NCBI RefSeq assembly: GCF_014203895.1 | Contig: NZ_JACHJY010000009.1 | Coordinates: forward strand, 434,001 to 498,000 | DNA from: Streptomyces nymphaeiformis | GTDB lineage: Bacteria > Actinomycetota > Actinomycetes > Streptomycetales > Streptomycetaceae | DNA length: 64,000 nt | Direction of reading: 5' to 3' | Shown: positions 17,290-26,492 of the stretch, in pieces | How the letters are laid out: each line of letters opens with the position of its first letter | How positions within the stretch are numbered: position 1 is the stretch's first letter | The notes under the pieces: model-generated | What the model was told of the DNA's origin: nothing | What the model saw: only the letters and a program-made list of their open reading frames with translations | Databases searched by the model: none | Made by a program: the position numbers and the translations under genes

Positions 17290-17318
17290 GCGGTGGACAG
17301 CAGAGCGGTGGACAGCAG
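17290..17318. repeat. tandem direct repeat before terminator
   Basis: The 14-15-base unit AGCGGTGGACAGCAG occurs twice side by side, immediately before the hairpin at 17319-17360. Confidence 0.7.
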
Positions 17319-17360
17319 AAGGCGCCGGGCTCCTCCCGAGAGGGGGGAGCCCGGCGCCTT
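17319..17360. terminator. strong bidirectional terminator, protease copy 2 / hflX
   Basis: A 19-bp inverted repeat with one G-T wobble (17319-17337 with 17342-17360, 4-nt loop) lies between converging genes. Confidence 0.9.
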
Positions 17361-17369
17361 CGCCGTTCG

Positions 17370-18863
17370 TCAGTGCGCGGCCGGGACGTACGGCGCGAGC
17401 AGCGCCGCCAGTTCCTCGTGCACCCGGGCCTTGAGCAGGGTGCCCTCCGGGGTGTGCTCCTCGGAGTCCACCTCGCCCTCGGCGTGCACCCGCGAGACGA
17501 GACCGCCCTGCGTGTACGGCACGAGGACCTCCAGCTCGACCTCCGGGCGCGGCAGCTCACGGTCGATGAGCGCGAGCAGCTCGTCGATGCCCTGGCCCGA
17601 GCGGGCCGAGACCACGATGGAGTGCTTCTCCATCCGCAGCAGGCGCTGGAGGACCAGCGGGTCGGCCGCGTCGGCCTTGTTGACGACGACGATCTCCGGC
17701 ACGTTCACCGCGCCGACGTCGCGGAAGACCTCGCGCACGGCGGCCAGCTGCTCCTCCGGGGCGGGGTGCGAGCCGTCCACCACGTGCAGGATGAGGTCGG
17801 ACTCGCCGACCTCCTCCATGGTGGAGCGGAACGCCTCGACCAGGTGGTGCGGCAGGTGCCGGACGAAGCCGACGGTGTCGGCCAGGGTGTAGATCCGGCC
17901 GGTGGGCGTCTCGGCCCGGCGGACCGTCGGGTCGAGGGTGGCGAACAGCGCGTTCTCCACGAGGACGCCCGCGCCGGTGAGGCGGTTGAGCAGGGAGGAC
18001 TTGCCGGCGTTGGTGTATCCGGCGATGGCGACCGACGGCACCTTGTTGCGACGGCGCTCCTGCCGCTTGATGTCGCGGCCGGTCTTCATCTCCGCGATCT
18101 CCCGGCGCATCTTCGCCATCTTCTCGCGGATGCGGCGCCGGTCGGTCTCGATCTTGGTCTCACCGGGGCCACGGGTGGCCATGCCGCCGCCACCGCCGCC
18201 ACCCATCTGACGGGAGAGCGACTGACCCCAGCCGCGCAGTCGCGGCAGCATGTACTGCATCTGCGCGAGTGCGACCTGCGCCTTGCCCTCTCGGGACTTG
18301 GCGTGCTGGGCGAAGATGTCGAGGATGAGGGCGGTCCGGTCGACCACCTTCACCTTGACGACGTCTTCGAGGGCGATGAGCTGGCCGGGGCTGAGCTCAC
18401 CGTCGCAGACGACGGTGTCGGCACCGGTCTCGAGCACGATGTCGCGCAGCTCGCGCGCCTTGCCCGAGCCGATGAAGGTGGCCGGGTCCGGCTTGTCGCG
18501 GCGCTGGATCACGCCGTCGAGCACGAGGGCGCCGGCCGTCTCGGCGAGGGCGGCGAGCTCCGCGAGGGAGTTCTCCGCGTCCTGCACCGTCCCGGAGGTC
18601 CAGACACCGACCAGCACGACGCGCTCCAGGCGCAGCTGGCGGTACTCGACCTCGGTGACGTCCTCGAGCTCGGTGGAGAGGCCCGCGACACGGCGCAGCG
18701 CCGCACGCTCGGAGCGGTCGAACTGGTCGCCGTCCCGCTCTCCGTCGATCTCGTGGCTCCAGGCGACGTCCTCTTCCATCAGGGCATCGGCCCGAAGGCT
18801 CTCGGTACGGCTCGTCTCCGCGAAGCTCTGCTCGTCCTGGGAAGGGGAAGAAGAGGAGGTCAT
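17370..18863 (-). CDS. hflX: ribosome-associated GTPase HflX
   Basis: The 497-residue GTPase of the Obg-HflX group binds 50S or 70S ribosomes and can split stalled ribosomes under stress. The N-terminal HflX domain (VLVGVWTSG, then SGKARELRDIVLETGADTVV) precedes a Gly-rich linker (MGGGGGGGMATRGPGETKIE). The G domain has G1 GYTNAGKSSL, G3 DTVGFVRHLPHHLVE and G4 VVNKAD. A polar N-terminal extension of about 65 residues is typical of actinobacterial HflX. TAGGACCCA precedes the ATG. It is convergent with the protease pair. Confidence 0.96.
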   Translation of the reverse strand: MTSSSSPSQDEQSFAETSRTESLRADALMEEDVAWSHEIDGERDGDQFDRSERAALRRVAGLSTELEDVTEVEYRQLRLERVVLVGVWTSGTVQDAENSLAELAALAETAGALVLDGVIQRRDKPDPATFIGSGKARELRDIVLETGADTVVCDGELSPGQLIALEDVVKVKVVDRTALILDIFAQHAKSREGKAQVALAQMQYMLPRLRGWGQSLSRQMGGGGGGGMATRGPGETKIETDRRRIREKMAKMRREIAEMKTGRDIKRQERRRNKVPSVAIAGYTNAGKSSLLNRLTGAGVLVENALFATLDPTVRRAETPTGRIYTLADTVGFVRHLPHHLVEAFRSTMEEVGESDLILHVVDGSHPAPEEQLAAVREVFRDVGAVNVPEIVVVNKADAADPLVLQRLLRMEKHSIVVSARSGQGIDELLALIDRELPRPEVELEVLVPYTQGGLVSRVHAEGEVDSEEHTPEGTLLKARVHEELAALLAPYVPAAH

Positions 18864-19010
18864 TGGGTCCTAACGTCGATGAGGAGATATGTGTCTGTGC
18901 CGGTCACAACGCCTGCGGATGCCGGAAGATTCCCGTCCGCGGCCGCGTCGCCGACCTGAAGATGGTGTCACGGCCCCACACGGCACGTCACCCGGGTTTC
19001 GGCGCGTCCC

Positions 19011-20501
19011 TCACCCGGGTTTCGCCGCGGTCTTCGGTGCCCCGGCGGGGCGGCTGCGCCAGTCCGGGTGCCCGGGCATCGCCGGGGTCTTCGCCTCGTA
19101 CAGCCAGCCGTGGAGGAAGGCGGTGAGGTCGCGTCCGGCAACCTCGCCGGCGAGTGCGACGAAGTCGGCGGTGGTGGCGGTCCCGTCCCGGTGCTCGGCG
19201 ACCCAGCGGCGCTCCAGGGTCCTGAAGGGCTCGGTGCCGATCTCCTGGCGGAGCGCGTAGAGGACGAGGGCGCTGCCGTCGTACACGACGGGCCGGAAGA
19301 GGCTGATCTTGTGGTCGGGCGTCGGGGGTTCCGGGGCGGCCGGGGGGCCGCCGTCGGCCCGCCACCCGTCGGAGGCGGCGTACGCGGCCTTCATGCGGCG
19401 CTCCAGCGACTTGCCGGCGGTCTCCTCGGCGTACAGCGCCTCGTACCAGCTGGCGTGTCCCTCGTTGAGCCACAGGTCGGACCAGGTGCGGGGCGAGACG
19501 CTGTCGCCGAACCACTGGTGGGCCAGCTCGTGGACCATGACGGAGTCGACGTACCACTCGGGGTAGGCGGGCTCGGTGAAGATGCCGCGTTCGAAGAGCG
19601 AGAGGGTCTGGGTCTCCAGCTCGAAGCCGGTGTCCGCGTCGGCGATGAGCACGCCGTACGTCTCGAAGGGGTACGGGCCGACCTGCCGCTCCATCCACTC
19701 CAGGTGGCCGGGGGTGCGGCGCAGCCAGGGCTCCATGAGCTGCCGGTCGGCGGTGGCGACGACGTCCCGTACGGGCAGCCCGTGGGGGCCCTCGCGGTGG
19801 ACGACGGTGGAGCGGCCGATGGAGACCTGGGCGAGCTCGGTGGCCATGGGGTGCCGGCTGCGGTACGTCCAGGTGGTGGTGGCGCCGTGGTCGACGCGGC
19901 CCTCGGGGAGGCCGTTGGCGACGACGGTGAGCTCGCTGGGGGCGGTGATCCGGAAGGTGAACCAGGCCTTGTCGGACGGGTGGTCGTTGGAGGGGAAGAC
20001 CCGGTGGGCGGCGTCGGCCTGGTTGGCCATGGCGAGGCCGTCGCCGGTGCGGACCCAGCCGCCGGTGGCGGCGGGACCGGTGGGGTCGCTGGTGTGGGTG
20101 ACGGTGATCTCGACCTCCTCGCCCGCGTCGATCGGCACGACGGGGGTGACGACCAGGTCCTCGCCGCTGCTCTCGTACCGGGCGGGCAGGCCGTCGACGG
20201 TGACGGCGGAGACCGTGCCGTGGGTGAAGTCGAGGTTGAGCCGCTCCAGCTCCTCGGTGGCGCGCGCGTCGATGCGGGTGACGGCGGCGAGGGGCTTGGT
20301 GTTGGCCCCGGGATAGGTGAGGTCGAGCGTGTACGCGAGGACGTCGTAACCGGGGTTGCCGAGGTGGGGGAAGAGCGGGTCCCCGATGCCGAGCGGCGCG
20401 GGGGCGGGCAGCGCGGCGGCGACGAGCCCGGCCGAGGCGGCGACCAGGACGGCGGAGCGGAGCCACCGCGCGCGGGGCAGGGGCGTTCGGACGAGCGGCA
20501 T
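19011..20501 (-). CDS. secreted M1-family zinc metallopeptidase
   Basis: The 496-residue aminopeptidase-N-like enzyme has a signal peptide (Arg-rich start, then hydrophobic SAVLVAASAGLVAAALPAPA). The zinc site HELAHQWFGD and the downstream Glu in LNEGHASWYEAL form the M1 gluzincin motif, and PSNDHPSDKAWF lies in the N-terminal beta domain. It lacks the long C-terminal ARM domain of the 850-residue family members, so it is the short form common in Streptomyces. I chose ATG 20501 because it begins the signal peptide. It should cleave N-terminal residues from peptides outside the cell. Confidence 0.92.
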   Translation of the reverse strand: MPLVRTPLPRARWLRSAVLVAASAGLVAAALPAPAPLGIGDPLFPHLGNPGYDVLAYTLDLTYPGANTKPLAAVTRIDARATEELERLNLDFTHGTVSAVTVDGLPARYESSGEDLVVTPVVPIDAGEEVEITVTHTSDPTGPAATGGWVRTGDGLAMANQADAAHRVFPSNDHPSDKAWFTFRITAPSELTVVANGLPEGRVDHGATTTWTYRSRHPMATELAQVSIGRSTVVHREGPHGLPVRDVVATADRQLMEPWLRRTPGHLEWMERQVGPYPFETYGVLIADADTGFELETQTLSLFERGIFTEPAYPEWYVDSVMVHELAHQWFGDSVSPRTWSDLWLNEGHASWYEALYAEETAGKSLERRMKAAYAASDGWRADGGPPAAPEPPTPDHKISLFRPVVYDGSALVLYALRQEIGTEPFRTLERRWVAEHRDGTATTADFVALAGEVAGRDLTAFLHGWLYEAKTPAMPGHPDWRSRPAGAPKTAAKPG

Positions 20502-20612
20502 GGGCCAGGGCCTTTCCGGAGGAATGGCCCTACGGCTACCAGTGCGGCCGCCGTGCGCGGGGGCGGCGCGCGCACCGGCCACCCGAAGGGGGACACCCGG
20601 GGCCGGTCGCCG

Positions 20613-20688
20613 GCTCAGGACGCGGGAACGGCGGGCATCCGGGGAAGGGGGGTCCTCCGCTCAGGCCGCGGGAACGGCGGGCGTCCGG
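20613..20688. repeat. imperfect 30-bp direct repeat upstream of the M1 peptidase gene
   Basis: Two 30-bp copies start at 20613 and 20659 (46 bp apart) and differ at two positions. They share GCTCAGG and CGCGGGAACGGCGGGC. They lie between the RSH-type gene end and the peptidase start. Function is unknown. Confidence 0.7.
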
Positions 20689-20701
20689 AGGAGGGGCGTG
20701 C

Positions 20702-22840
20702 TCAGCTCACGCCCCGCGACGGGTGGGCGCGGCTGACGTCGTACACCCCCGGCACGTCCCGCATGGCGCGCATGAGCGCGGCGAGGCCGGTCACGTCGGG
20801 GAGGTGGAGGGTGTACGTGTGGCGGACCCGCTGCTCGCTGGGCGGCTCGACGTTCGCCGAGACGACGGCGGCGCCGAAGGTGGCGATGGCCTCGGTGAGG
20901 TCGGCGAGCAGTCCGGGCCGTCCGAAGGACTCGGCGACGAGGGTGACCCTGCCCTGCGGGGTGTCGCCCCAGCGGACGGTGACGGGTTCGCGGCCGAGGC
21001 CGCGCATGGCGTCGACGGCCGAGCAGCGGGCGCGGTGGACGGTGACCGATCCGCCGCGGACGCGGAAGCCGGTGATCTCGTCGGGCGGTACGGGGGTGCA
21101 GCAGCCCGCGGGGCGGACGGCCGCGGGCTGCTCGCCGTCCAGGTCGGCGTGGAGCTCGGCGCCGGAGCGGCGGTCGGCGGGGACGCTGACCTGGGGGCGC
21201 GGGTCGGTGGGGGCGGGCGGCGCGGCGCTCTCGGGGTGAGCGCGGAGCCAGCCGGTGATCGCGATCCGGGCGGCGGGGGTGCGGGCGTGGTCGAGCCACT
21301 CCGGGGACGGCCCGGACACGGCGTCCTGGGCGAGCAGCAGCTGGACGGTGTCGCCGTCGCCGAGGACGGTGCTGAGCGGGGCGAGGCGGCCGTTGACGCG
21401 GGCGCCGAGGCAGGTGTGGGCGGCCTCGCCGTGCTGGGCGTACGCGGCGTCGACGCAGCTGGCGCCGGCGGGGAGGCTGATCGTGCCGGGGGCGCTGCCG
21501 TCGGCGCGGAAGACGGTGATCTCGTCGTCCTCGGCGAGGTCGGCGCGGAGCGAGGTCCAGAAGGTGTCGGGGTCGGGGGCGGACTGCTGCCAGTCGAGGA
21601 GGCGGGAGAGCCAGCCGGGGCGGGTGGGGTCGACGCGCTCGCCGTCGTCGGCCTGCGAGCCTGCGGTGTCCGACTCCTGGCCGACGTGGGGGTTGCCGAG
21701 GGCGACGACTCCGGCCTCGGCGACCTTGTGCATCCGGTGGGTCCGGATGAGGACCTCGGCGACGGCGCCGTCGGGGGCGGCGATCGCGGTGTGCAGGGAC
21801 TGGTAGAGGTTGAACTTGGGGGCGGCGATGAAGTCCTTGAACTCGGAGATCACCGGGGTGAAGCAGGTGTGGAGCTCGCCGAGGACCGCGTAGCAGTCGG
21901 CGTCCTCGGCGACGAGGACGAGGAGCCGGCCGAAGTCGCAGCCGCGCAGCTCGCCGCGCTTGAGGCGGGCCCGGTGGACGGAGACGAAGTGCCGGGGCCG
22001 GACGAGGACTTCCGCGCCGATGCCGGCTTCGCGCAGGACGGCGGTGACCTGTTCGGCGACGGCGCCGAGCGCGTCGTCGGCGCCGGGGTTGTCGGCGATG
22101 AGCGCGCGGGTGGTCTCGCACTCCTCGGGGTGGAGGATCGCGAAGACGAGGTCTTCCAGCTCGGTCTTGAGGGCCTGGACTCCGAGGCGCTCGGCGAGCG
22201 GGATGAGGACGTCACGGGTGACCTTGGCGATCCTGGCCTGTTTCTCGGGGCGCATCACGCCGAGGGTGCGCATGTTGTGGAGGCGGTCGGCGAGCTTGAT
22301 CGACATGACCCGGACGTCGCTGCCGGTGGCGACGAGCATCTTGCGGAAGGTCTCGGGCTCGGCCGCGGCGCCGTAGTCGATCTTCTCGACCTTGGTGACG
22401 CCGTCGACGAGGTAGGCGACCTCGTCGCCGAACTCGCGGCGCACCTGGTCGAGCGTCACCTCGGTGTCCTCGACGGTGTCGTGGAGGAGGGAGGCGGTCA
22501 GGGTGGTGGTCTCCGCGCCGAGTTCGGCGAGGATGAGGGTGACGGCGAGCGGATGGGTGATGTAGGGCTCGCCGCTCTTGCGGAACTGGCCGCGGTGCGA
22601 GGACTCGGCGAGGACGTACGCCCGGCCGAGCACCGTCAGGTCGGCCTCGGGATGGTGGGCGCGGTGCGCCTCCGCCACATGGCTGATGGCGTCGGGCAGG
22701 CGGTCACGGGGTGCCGGTCCCGCGGTGGCGTTCAGCAGGGCGGCGCGGCCGAGGCGGCGCAGGTCGATCCGGGCGCGTCCGCGTCTGCGGACGGTCACGT
22801 CGGTGGGGGCGGCCTCGGGGTTGGTGGCCTCTGCGCTCAT
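20702..22840 (-). CDS. RSH-type (p)ppGpp hydrolase/synthetase (RshA-like)
   Basis: The 712-residue RelA/SpoT-homologue has an HD hydrolase domain (HRGQFRKSGEPYITHPLAV, LLHDTVEDTEVTLDQV, KLADRLHNMRTL), a synthetase-like domain (FKDFIAAPKFNLYQSLHTAI), a TGS domain and a C-terminal ACT domain (VTLVAESFGRPGLLADLTEA). The hydrolase site looks intact. The synthetase part is degenerate: the usual LxxIR segment reads CDFGRLLVLV, so the conserved Arg is missing. It is probably the second, RshA-type enzyme of Streptomyces rather than the main RelA. ATG 22840 follows GGAGGTGCCCC. Confidence 0.9.
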   Translation of the reverse strand: MSAEATNPEAAPTDVTVRRRGRARIDLRRLGRAALLNATAGPAPRDRLPDAISHVAEAHRAHHPEADLTVLGRAYVLAESSHRGQFRKSGEPYITHPLAVTLILAELGAETTTLTASLLHDTVEDTEVTLDQVRREFGDEVAYLVDGVTKVEKIDYGAAAEPETFRKMLVATGSDVRVMSIKLADRLHNMRTLGVMRPEKQARIAKVTRDVLIPLAERLGVQALKTELEDLVFAILHPEECETTRALIADNPGADDALGAVAEQVTAVLREAGIGAEVLVRPRHFVSVHRARLKRGELRGCDFGRLLVLVAEDADCYAVLGELHTCFTPVISEFKDFIAAPKFNLYQSLHTAIAAPDGAVAEVLIRTHRMHKVAEAGVVALGNPHVGQESDTAGSQADDGERVDPTRPGWLSRLLDWQQSAPDPDTFWTSLRADLAEDDEITVFRADGSAPGTISLPAGASCVDAAYAQHGEAAHTCLGARVNGRLAPLSTVLGDGDTVQLLLAQDAVSGPSPEWLDHARTPAARIAITGWLRAHPESAAPPAPTDPRPQVSVPADRRSGAELHADLDGEQPAAVRPAGCCTPVPPDEITGFRVRGGSVTVHRARCSAVDAMRGLGREPVTVRWGDTPQGRVTLVAESFGRPGLLADLTEAIATFGAAVVSANVEPPSEQRVRHTYTLHLPDVTGLAALMRAMRDVPGVYDVSRAHPSRGVS

Positions 22841-23015
22841 GGGGCACCTCCGGCAACATGGACCGGCGGTGGGCGGGCCAGATGTGCCCGGGGGGCCGGT
22901 GCTTGATGCTACCGACCCCACCACGTGGCGCAGTCACGCTCTCGCTCAGCGTGAATCGGATCACCCATTCGAGCGATAAACGAGTCGTTGACAGTTTCGA
23001 TTCCCTCGCGGGCGA

Positions 23016-23894
23016 TCACGAAGCCGGCTGGAGCCACTCCGGGTCGACGGTGCCCTCGGCGACGATGACCGCGGGTCCCGTCATGTCGATCCGGCCGTCG
23101 GGGTGCTCGGTGATGACCAGGGTGCCGCCGAGCACGTCGACGGTGTACGTGACGGGGGTGCCGCTCTCGGCGGGGTCGACGCCGTCCCGGCGGGCGGTGG
23201 CGACGGCGACGGCGCAGGCGCCGGTGCCGCAGGAGCGGGTCTCGGACGCGCCGCGCTCGTGGACGCGCATGGCGACGTGGCGGGGGCCGCGGTCGACGAC
23301 GAACTCGATGTTCACGCCGTCCGGGTACACGGCGGCCGGCTCGTACGGCGGCTCGTCGTACAGGGTCCCGGCGTGGGCGAGGTCCTCGACGAAGGCGACC
23401 GCGTGCGGGTTGCCCATGTTCACGTTGCGGGCGGGCCAGCTGCGGCCGTCGACGGTGACGGTGACGCCGTCCTCGGGGAGCACGGCGCGGCCCATGGCGA
23501 CGGTGACGGAGCCGTCCTTGTCGAGGTGGACGTACTTGACGCCGCCCCGGGTGGCGACCGCGACCTCGCCCGCGGTGACGTGCCCCGCGTGCTCCAGGTA
23601 GCGGGCGAAGACCCGGACGCCGTTCCCGCACATCTCGGCGACCGAGCCGTCGGCGTTGCGGTAGTCCATGAACCACTCGGCCTCGTCGGCCAGGTGGCGG
23701 GCGTCGGGGTGGGCGGCGCTGCGCACGACGTGCAGCAGCCCGTCGCCCCCGATGCCGGCCCGCCGGTCGCAGAGCCGCGCGACGACGGCGGGCGGCAGGT
23801 CGACGGCGTTCTCCGCGTCGGGGACGATCACGAAGTCGTTCTCGGTGCCGTGGCCCTTGAGGAAGGGGAGCGGCGAGGTCTGCGTGCTGGTCAC
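23016..23894 (-). CDS. dapF: diaminopimelate epimerase
   Basis: The 292-residue enzyme interconverts LL- and meso-diaminopimelate for lysine and peptidoglycan synthesis. Both catalytic cysteines are in their family motifs: AEMCGNGVRVF and RSCGTGACAVA. HGTENDFVIV at the N-terminus and NMGNPHAVAFV are also typical. I use the GTG at 23894, which starts close to the conserved FLKGHGTENDF; a GTG 13 codons upstream is possible. It is monocistronic, as usual for this gene. Confidence 0.96.
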   Translation of the reverse strand: MTSTQTSPLPFLKGHGTENDFVIVPDAENAVDLPPAVVARLCDRRAGIGGDGLLHVVRSAAHPDARHLADEAEWFMDYRNADGSVAEMCGNGVRVFARYLEHAGHVTAGEVAVATRGGVKYVHLDKDGSVTVAMGRAVLPEDGVTVTVDGRSWPARNVNMGNPHAVAFVEDLAHAGTLYDEPPYEPAAVYPDGVNIEFVVDRGPRHVAMRVHERGASETRSCGTGACAVAVATARRDGVDPAESGTPVTYTVDVLGGTLVITEHPDGRIDMTGPAVIVAEGTVDPEWLQPAS

Positions 23895-24112
23895 ACGATC
23901 AACTGTACGTGCCACCCCCGACACCCGACCCACCTGTCCACGGCCCGGGCCCCGCCGGACCGGGCGCCCCCGGCCCCCTCCGCTCCCGGCCCACGCCCGC
24001 CCGGGACCGGGCCGGGCTTCGTACGGGGCGAGGGGCTCCGTACGGGCGAAGGCACGTACGGGCGGAGGCGCCTGCAGGCAGGGCGCGCATGCGCCCGTGC
24101 GGGTCCCGCGGT

Positions 24113-24625
24113 TCAGCGCAGGCGCGCCACGCGCCAGACGGCCAGGGCCACCAGGGCCGCGATCGTCGTCAGGTACAGGGCGAGGACGCGCCAGTCGGGG
24201 CGTTCGCCCGAGCCGCGCTGCGGGAGTCCCGGCCAGGTGTAGCCGACCTTGCGGGCGGCCATCATGCCCCAGCCCGCCGCGCAGGAGCTGATCAGCAGTC
24301 CGAGCATGGCGACGACGGCGCCGCCGTCCCCCGAGCCGAACGCGAGCGGGAAGGCGAACATCAGCGAGCCGACGGCGGCCAGGCCCACGATCGGGGCGAG
24401 CTGCCAGATCCGCAGCCGGCGCTGGGGGCGCAGCTCGACCTCGACCTCGTCGGTGTCGACCTCGACGGCCGTGCCCACGGCGTCGTCGGGACCGTCCGGG
24501 GTCAGCCCCGGGGCCGCGACGGGTGCGTCGTCCGTCGGGTGGCCCGGCGTGTCGACCGACGGATCCGCCGTCGGGTCACCCAGGGCCGCCTCGTGCTGTT
24601 CTCTGTCGCGAGGGCCGGCCTCCAT
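24113..24625 (-). CDS. conserved membrane protein of unknown function
   Basis: The 170-residue protein has an acidic, Asp/Pro-rich N-terminal half (about residues 1-75, cytoplasmic by its acidic character) and three membrane segments in the C-terminal half: LAPIVGLAAVGSLMFAFPLA, VAMLGLLISSCAAGWGMMAA and LALYLTTIAALVALAVW. The end is basic (RVARLR). It sits between dapF and miaA in the same direction. I recognise it only as a protein found at this position in other Streptomyces. The start is ambiguous; ATG 24625 and GTG 24631 both lie after GGGAGGG. Confidence 0.75.
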   Translation of the reverse strand: MEAGPRDREQHEAALGDPTADPSVDTPGHPTDDAPVAAPGLTPDGPDDAVGTAVEVDTDEVEVELRPQRRLRIWQLAPIVGLAAVGSLMFAFPLAFGSGDGGAVVAMLGLLISSCAAGWGMMAARKVGYTWPGLPQRGSGERPDWRVLALYLTTIAALVALAVWRVARLR

Positions 24626-24733
24626 CGCCACGCGCCCTCCCCACTCGGACTTCACTTGGTCGATCGATGCTCGATGATGGCACGCTCATGACCGCCGAAA
24701 TGACGGGCAGTGCGTCCCGATGCCATCACGTGA

Positions 24734-25672
24734 TCAGGCTGTAACCGCTCGTTCGACCAACGACAGCGCCTCCCGCGGGAGTTCCCCGCGGTGATCGGCG
24801 GCTCCGCTGAGCCAGTGCACCCGCGGGTCCCGGCGGAACCACGAGTCCTGGCGGCGCGCGAAGCGCTTGGTGGCCCGCACGGTCTCCGCGCGCGCCTCGT
24901 CCTCGGTGCACTCCCCCGCGAGCGCCGCGAGGACCTGCTGGTAGCCGAGGGCGCGGGCCGCCGTGCGTCCCTCGCGCAGCCCCCGCGCCTCCAGGTCGCG
25001 TACCTCGTCGACGAGACCGGCCTCCCACATCCGGTCCACGCGCGTGGCGATCCGCTCGTCGAGCTCGGGGCGGGCCACGTCGACGCCGATCTGGACGGTG
25101 TCGTAGACGGAGTCGGGGCCCGGGAGGTTGGCGGTGAAGGGCTTGCCGGTGATCTCGATCACCTCGAGGGCCCGGACGATGCGGCGGCCGTTGCTGGGCA
25201 GGATCGCGCGGGCCGCCTCCGGGTCGGCGTCGGCGAGTCGGGCGTGCAGGACGCCGGAGCCGCGCTCCTCCAGCTCGGCCTCCAGGCGGGCCCGGACGGC
25301 GGGGTCGGTGCCGGGGAACTCCAGGGCGTCGACGGCCCCCCGTACGTAGAGCCCGGAACCGCCGACGAGGACCGGGGTGCGGCCGGCGGCGAGGAGACGG
25401 TCGATCTCGGCGCGCGCGAGCCGCTGGTACTCGGCGACGCTGGCGGCCTCCGTCACGTCCCAGATGTCGAGGAGGTGGTGCGGGATGCCGCCGCGCTCCT
25501 CGGGCGTCAGCTTGGCGGTCCCGATGTCCATCCCCCGGTAGAGCTGCATCGAGTCGGCGTTGACGACCTCGCCGCCGAGCTGCTGGGCCAGGAATACACC
25601 CAGATCGGACTTTCCGGCTGCCGTGGGGCCGACGACGGCGATGACCCGCGGGGCGGGAGCTGCGCTTCTCAC
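24734..25672 (-). CDS. miaA: tRNA dimethylallyltransferase
   Basis: The 312-residue enzyme adds the dimethylallyl group to A37 of tRNAs that read UNN codons. The P-loop VVGPTAAGKSDL, NADSMQLYRGMDIGTAK, HHLLDIWDV, GGSGLYVRG and the C-terminal RFARRQDSWFRRD motif are all present. The start is GTG 25672. MiaB, encoded about 3 kb away in the same direction, would next modify the same base (ms2i6A). Confidence 0.96.
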   Translation of the reverse strand: MRSAAPAPRVIAVVGPTAAGKSDLGVFLAQQLGGEVVNADSMQLYRGMDIGTAKLTPEERGGIPHHLLDIWDVTEAASVAEYQRLARAEIDRLLAAGRTPVLVGGSGLYVRGAVDALEFPGTDPAVRARLEAELEERGSGVLHARLADADPEAARAILPSNGRRIVRALEVIEITGKPFTANLPGPDSVYDTVQIGVDVARPELDERIATRVDRMWEAGLVDEVRDLEARGLREGRTAARALGYQQVLAALAGECTEDEARAETVRATKRFARRQDSWFRRDPRVHWLSGAADHRGELPREALSLVERAVTA

Positions 25673-25811
25673 CGTCCCAGTCTCGCAAACCTCGGGACCG
25701 GCCCCCGAACGAGCTACGTGACGGGCCTCCCCCGGCTTCGTTGCCCGTTGCGAGGTTCCGACTGTCGATCAGCTCGGAGCCGCTCCCGTCCGAGTACGCT
25801 ATGGAGTGGAT

Positions 25812-26063
25812 ATGGGCTTTTTTGCAATGTTTCGCCGTAAGAAGCAGGAGACCTCCCCGGAGGAGACCGGGACCGACGCCGGGGCGGACGTCGCCGCCGA
25901 GGCCCTGACGGCTCCGGCCGAGGACGAGGCGGACGGTGCCGGGGACGGCGCGGACCGTGCCGGGGACGTCGAGGTGGTCGTCGAGGCGGCCGTGGAGATC
26001 CCGAAGCAGCAGTCGGTCGAGGCCGCCGCCGACAACGAGGCGGGCGACGGCGCCCGCAGGTAG
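25812..26063 (+). CDS. small acidic protein of unknown function
   Basis: The 83-residue protein has a short basic, aromatic start (MGFFAMFRRKK) followed by a very acidic Glu/Asp/Ala-rich tail without secondary motifs. GGAG is five bases before the ATG. It is read divergently from miaA, with 139 bp between. Its codon use is typical for the window, so it is probably real. Role unknown. Confidence 0.6.
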   Translation: MGFFAMFRRKKQETSPEETGTDAGADVAAEALTAPAEDEADGAGDGADRAGDVEVVVEAAVEIPKQQSVEAAADNEAGDGARR

Positions 26064-26144
26064 GCCCCCGGGGTCCTGGGGGCAGCACACGGAACGCACG
26101 ACACGGAACACGGACCCCCGAGGTCCGCGGAGGGAAGGTGCCCC

Positions 26145-26402
26145 ATGGGTCTCCTGGATTCGCTGAAGGCCAAGCTCGCCCCGGCCAAGGACAAGGTCGC
26201 CGACCTCGCGCAGCAGCACGGCGAGAAGATCGACCACGGCCTGGACAAGGCCGGAAAGTTCGTCGACGAGAAGACCAAGGGCAAGTACAGCGACAAGATC
26301 CAGTCCGGTACGGGCAAGGCGAAGGACGCCATCGACCGGATCGGTCACAAGGACGACGGCACGCCCGGGAGCGGTGGCGCCACGCCGCCGCCGGCCGCCT
26401 GA
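26145..26402 (+). CDS. MT0933-type antitoxin-like protein
   Basis: The 85-residue protein fits the MT0933/Rv0909-like antitoxin family: MGLLDSLKAKLAPAKDKV followed by a Lys-rich amphipathic stretch with GLDKAGKFVDEKTKGKYSD. The tail is Gly/Pro/Ala-rich. In mycobacteria the family is annotated as an antitoxin, but no toxin gene is next to it here. Other roles, such as DNA-binding or stress protection, are possible. GGAGGGAAGG lies upstream of the ATG. A strong terminator follows. Confidence 0.7.
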   Translation: MGLLDSLKAKLAPAKDKVADLAQQHGEKIDHGLDKAGKFVDEKTKGKYSDKIQSGTGKAKDAIDRIGHKDDGTPGSGGATPPPAA

Positions 26403-26433
26403 CGACCGACGTCACCCGACAGTCCCTCCGCAC

Positions 26434-26474
26434 GGCGGACGGCCGCGGAGCTTCGCGCTCCGCGGCCGTCCGCC
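26434..26474. terminator. strong bidirectional terminator
   Basis: A perfect 18-bp stem (26434-26451 with 26457-26474) and a TTCGC loop lie between the small plus-strand genes and the converging dioxygenase-like gene. Confidence 0.95.
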
Positions 26475-26492
26475 GTTCGTCGTTCCTGTCTC

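Noticed and set aside
24081..24096. Terminator after the membrane-protein gene
   Set aside because: GGGCGC/GCGCCC gives only a 6-bp stem with a 4-base loop; too weak to call in DNA of this composition.
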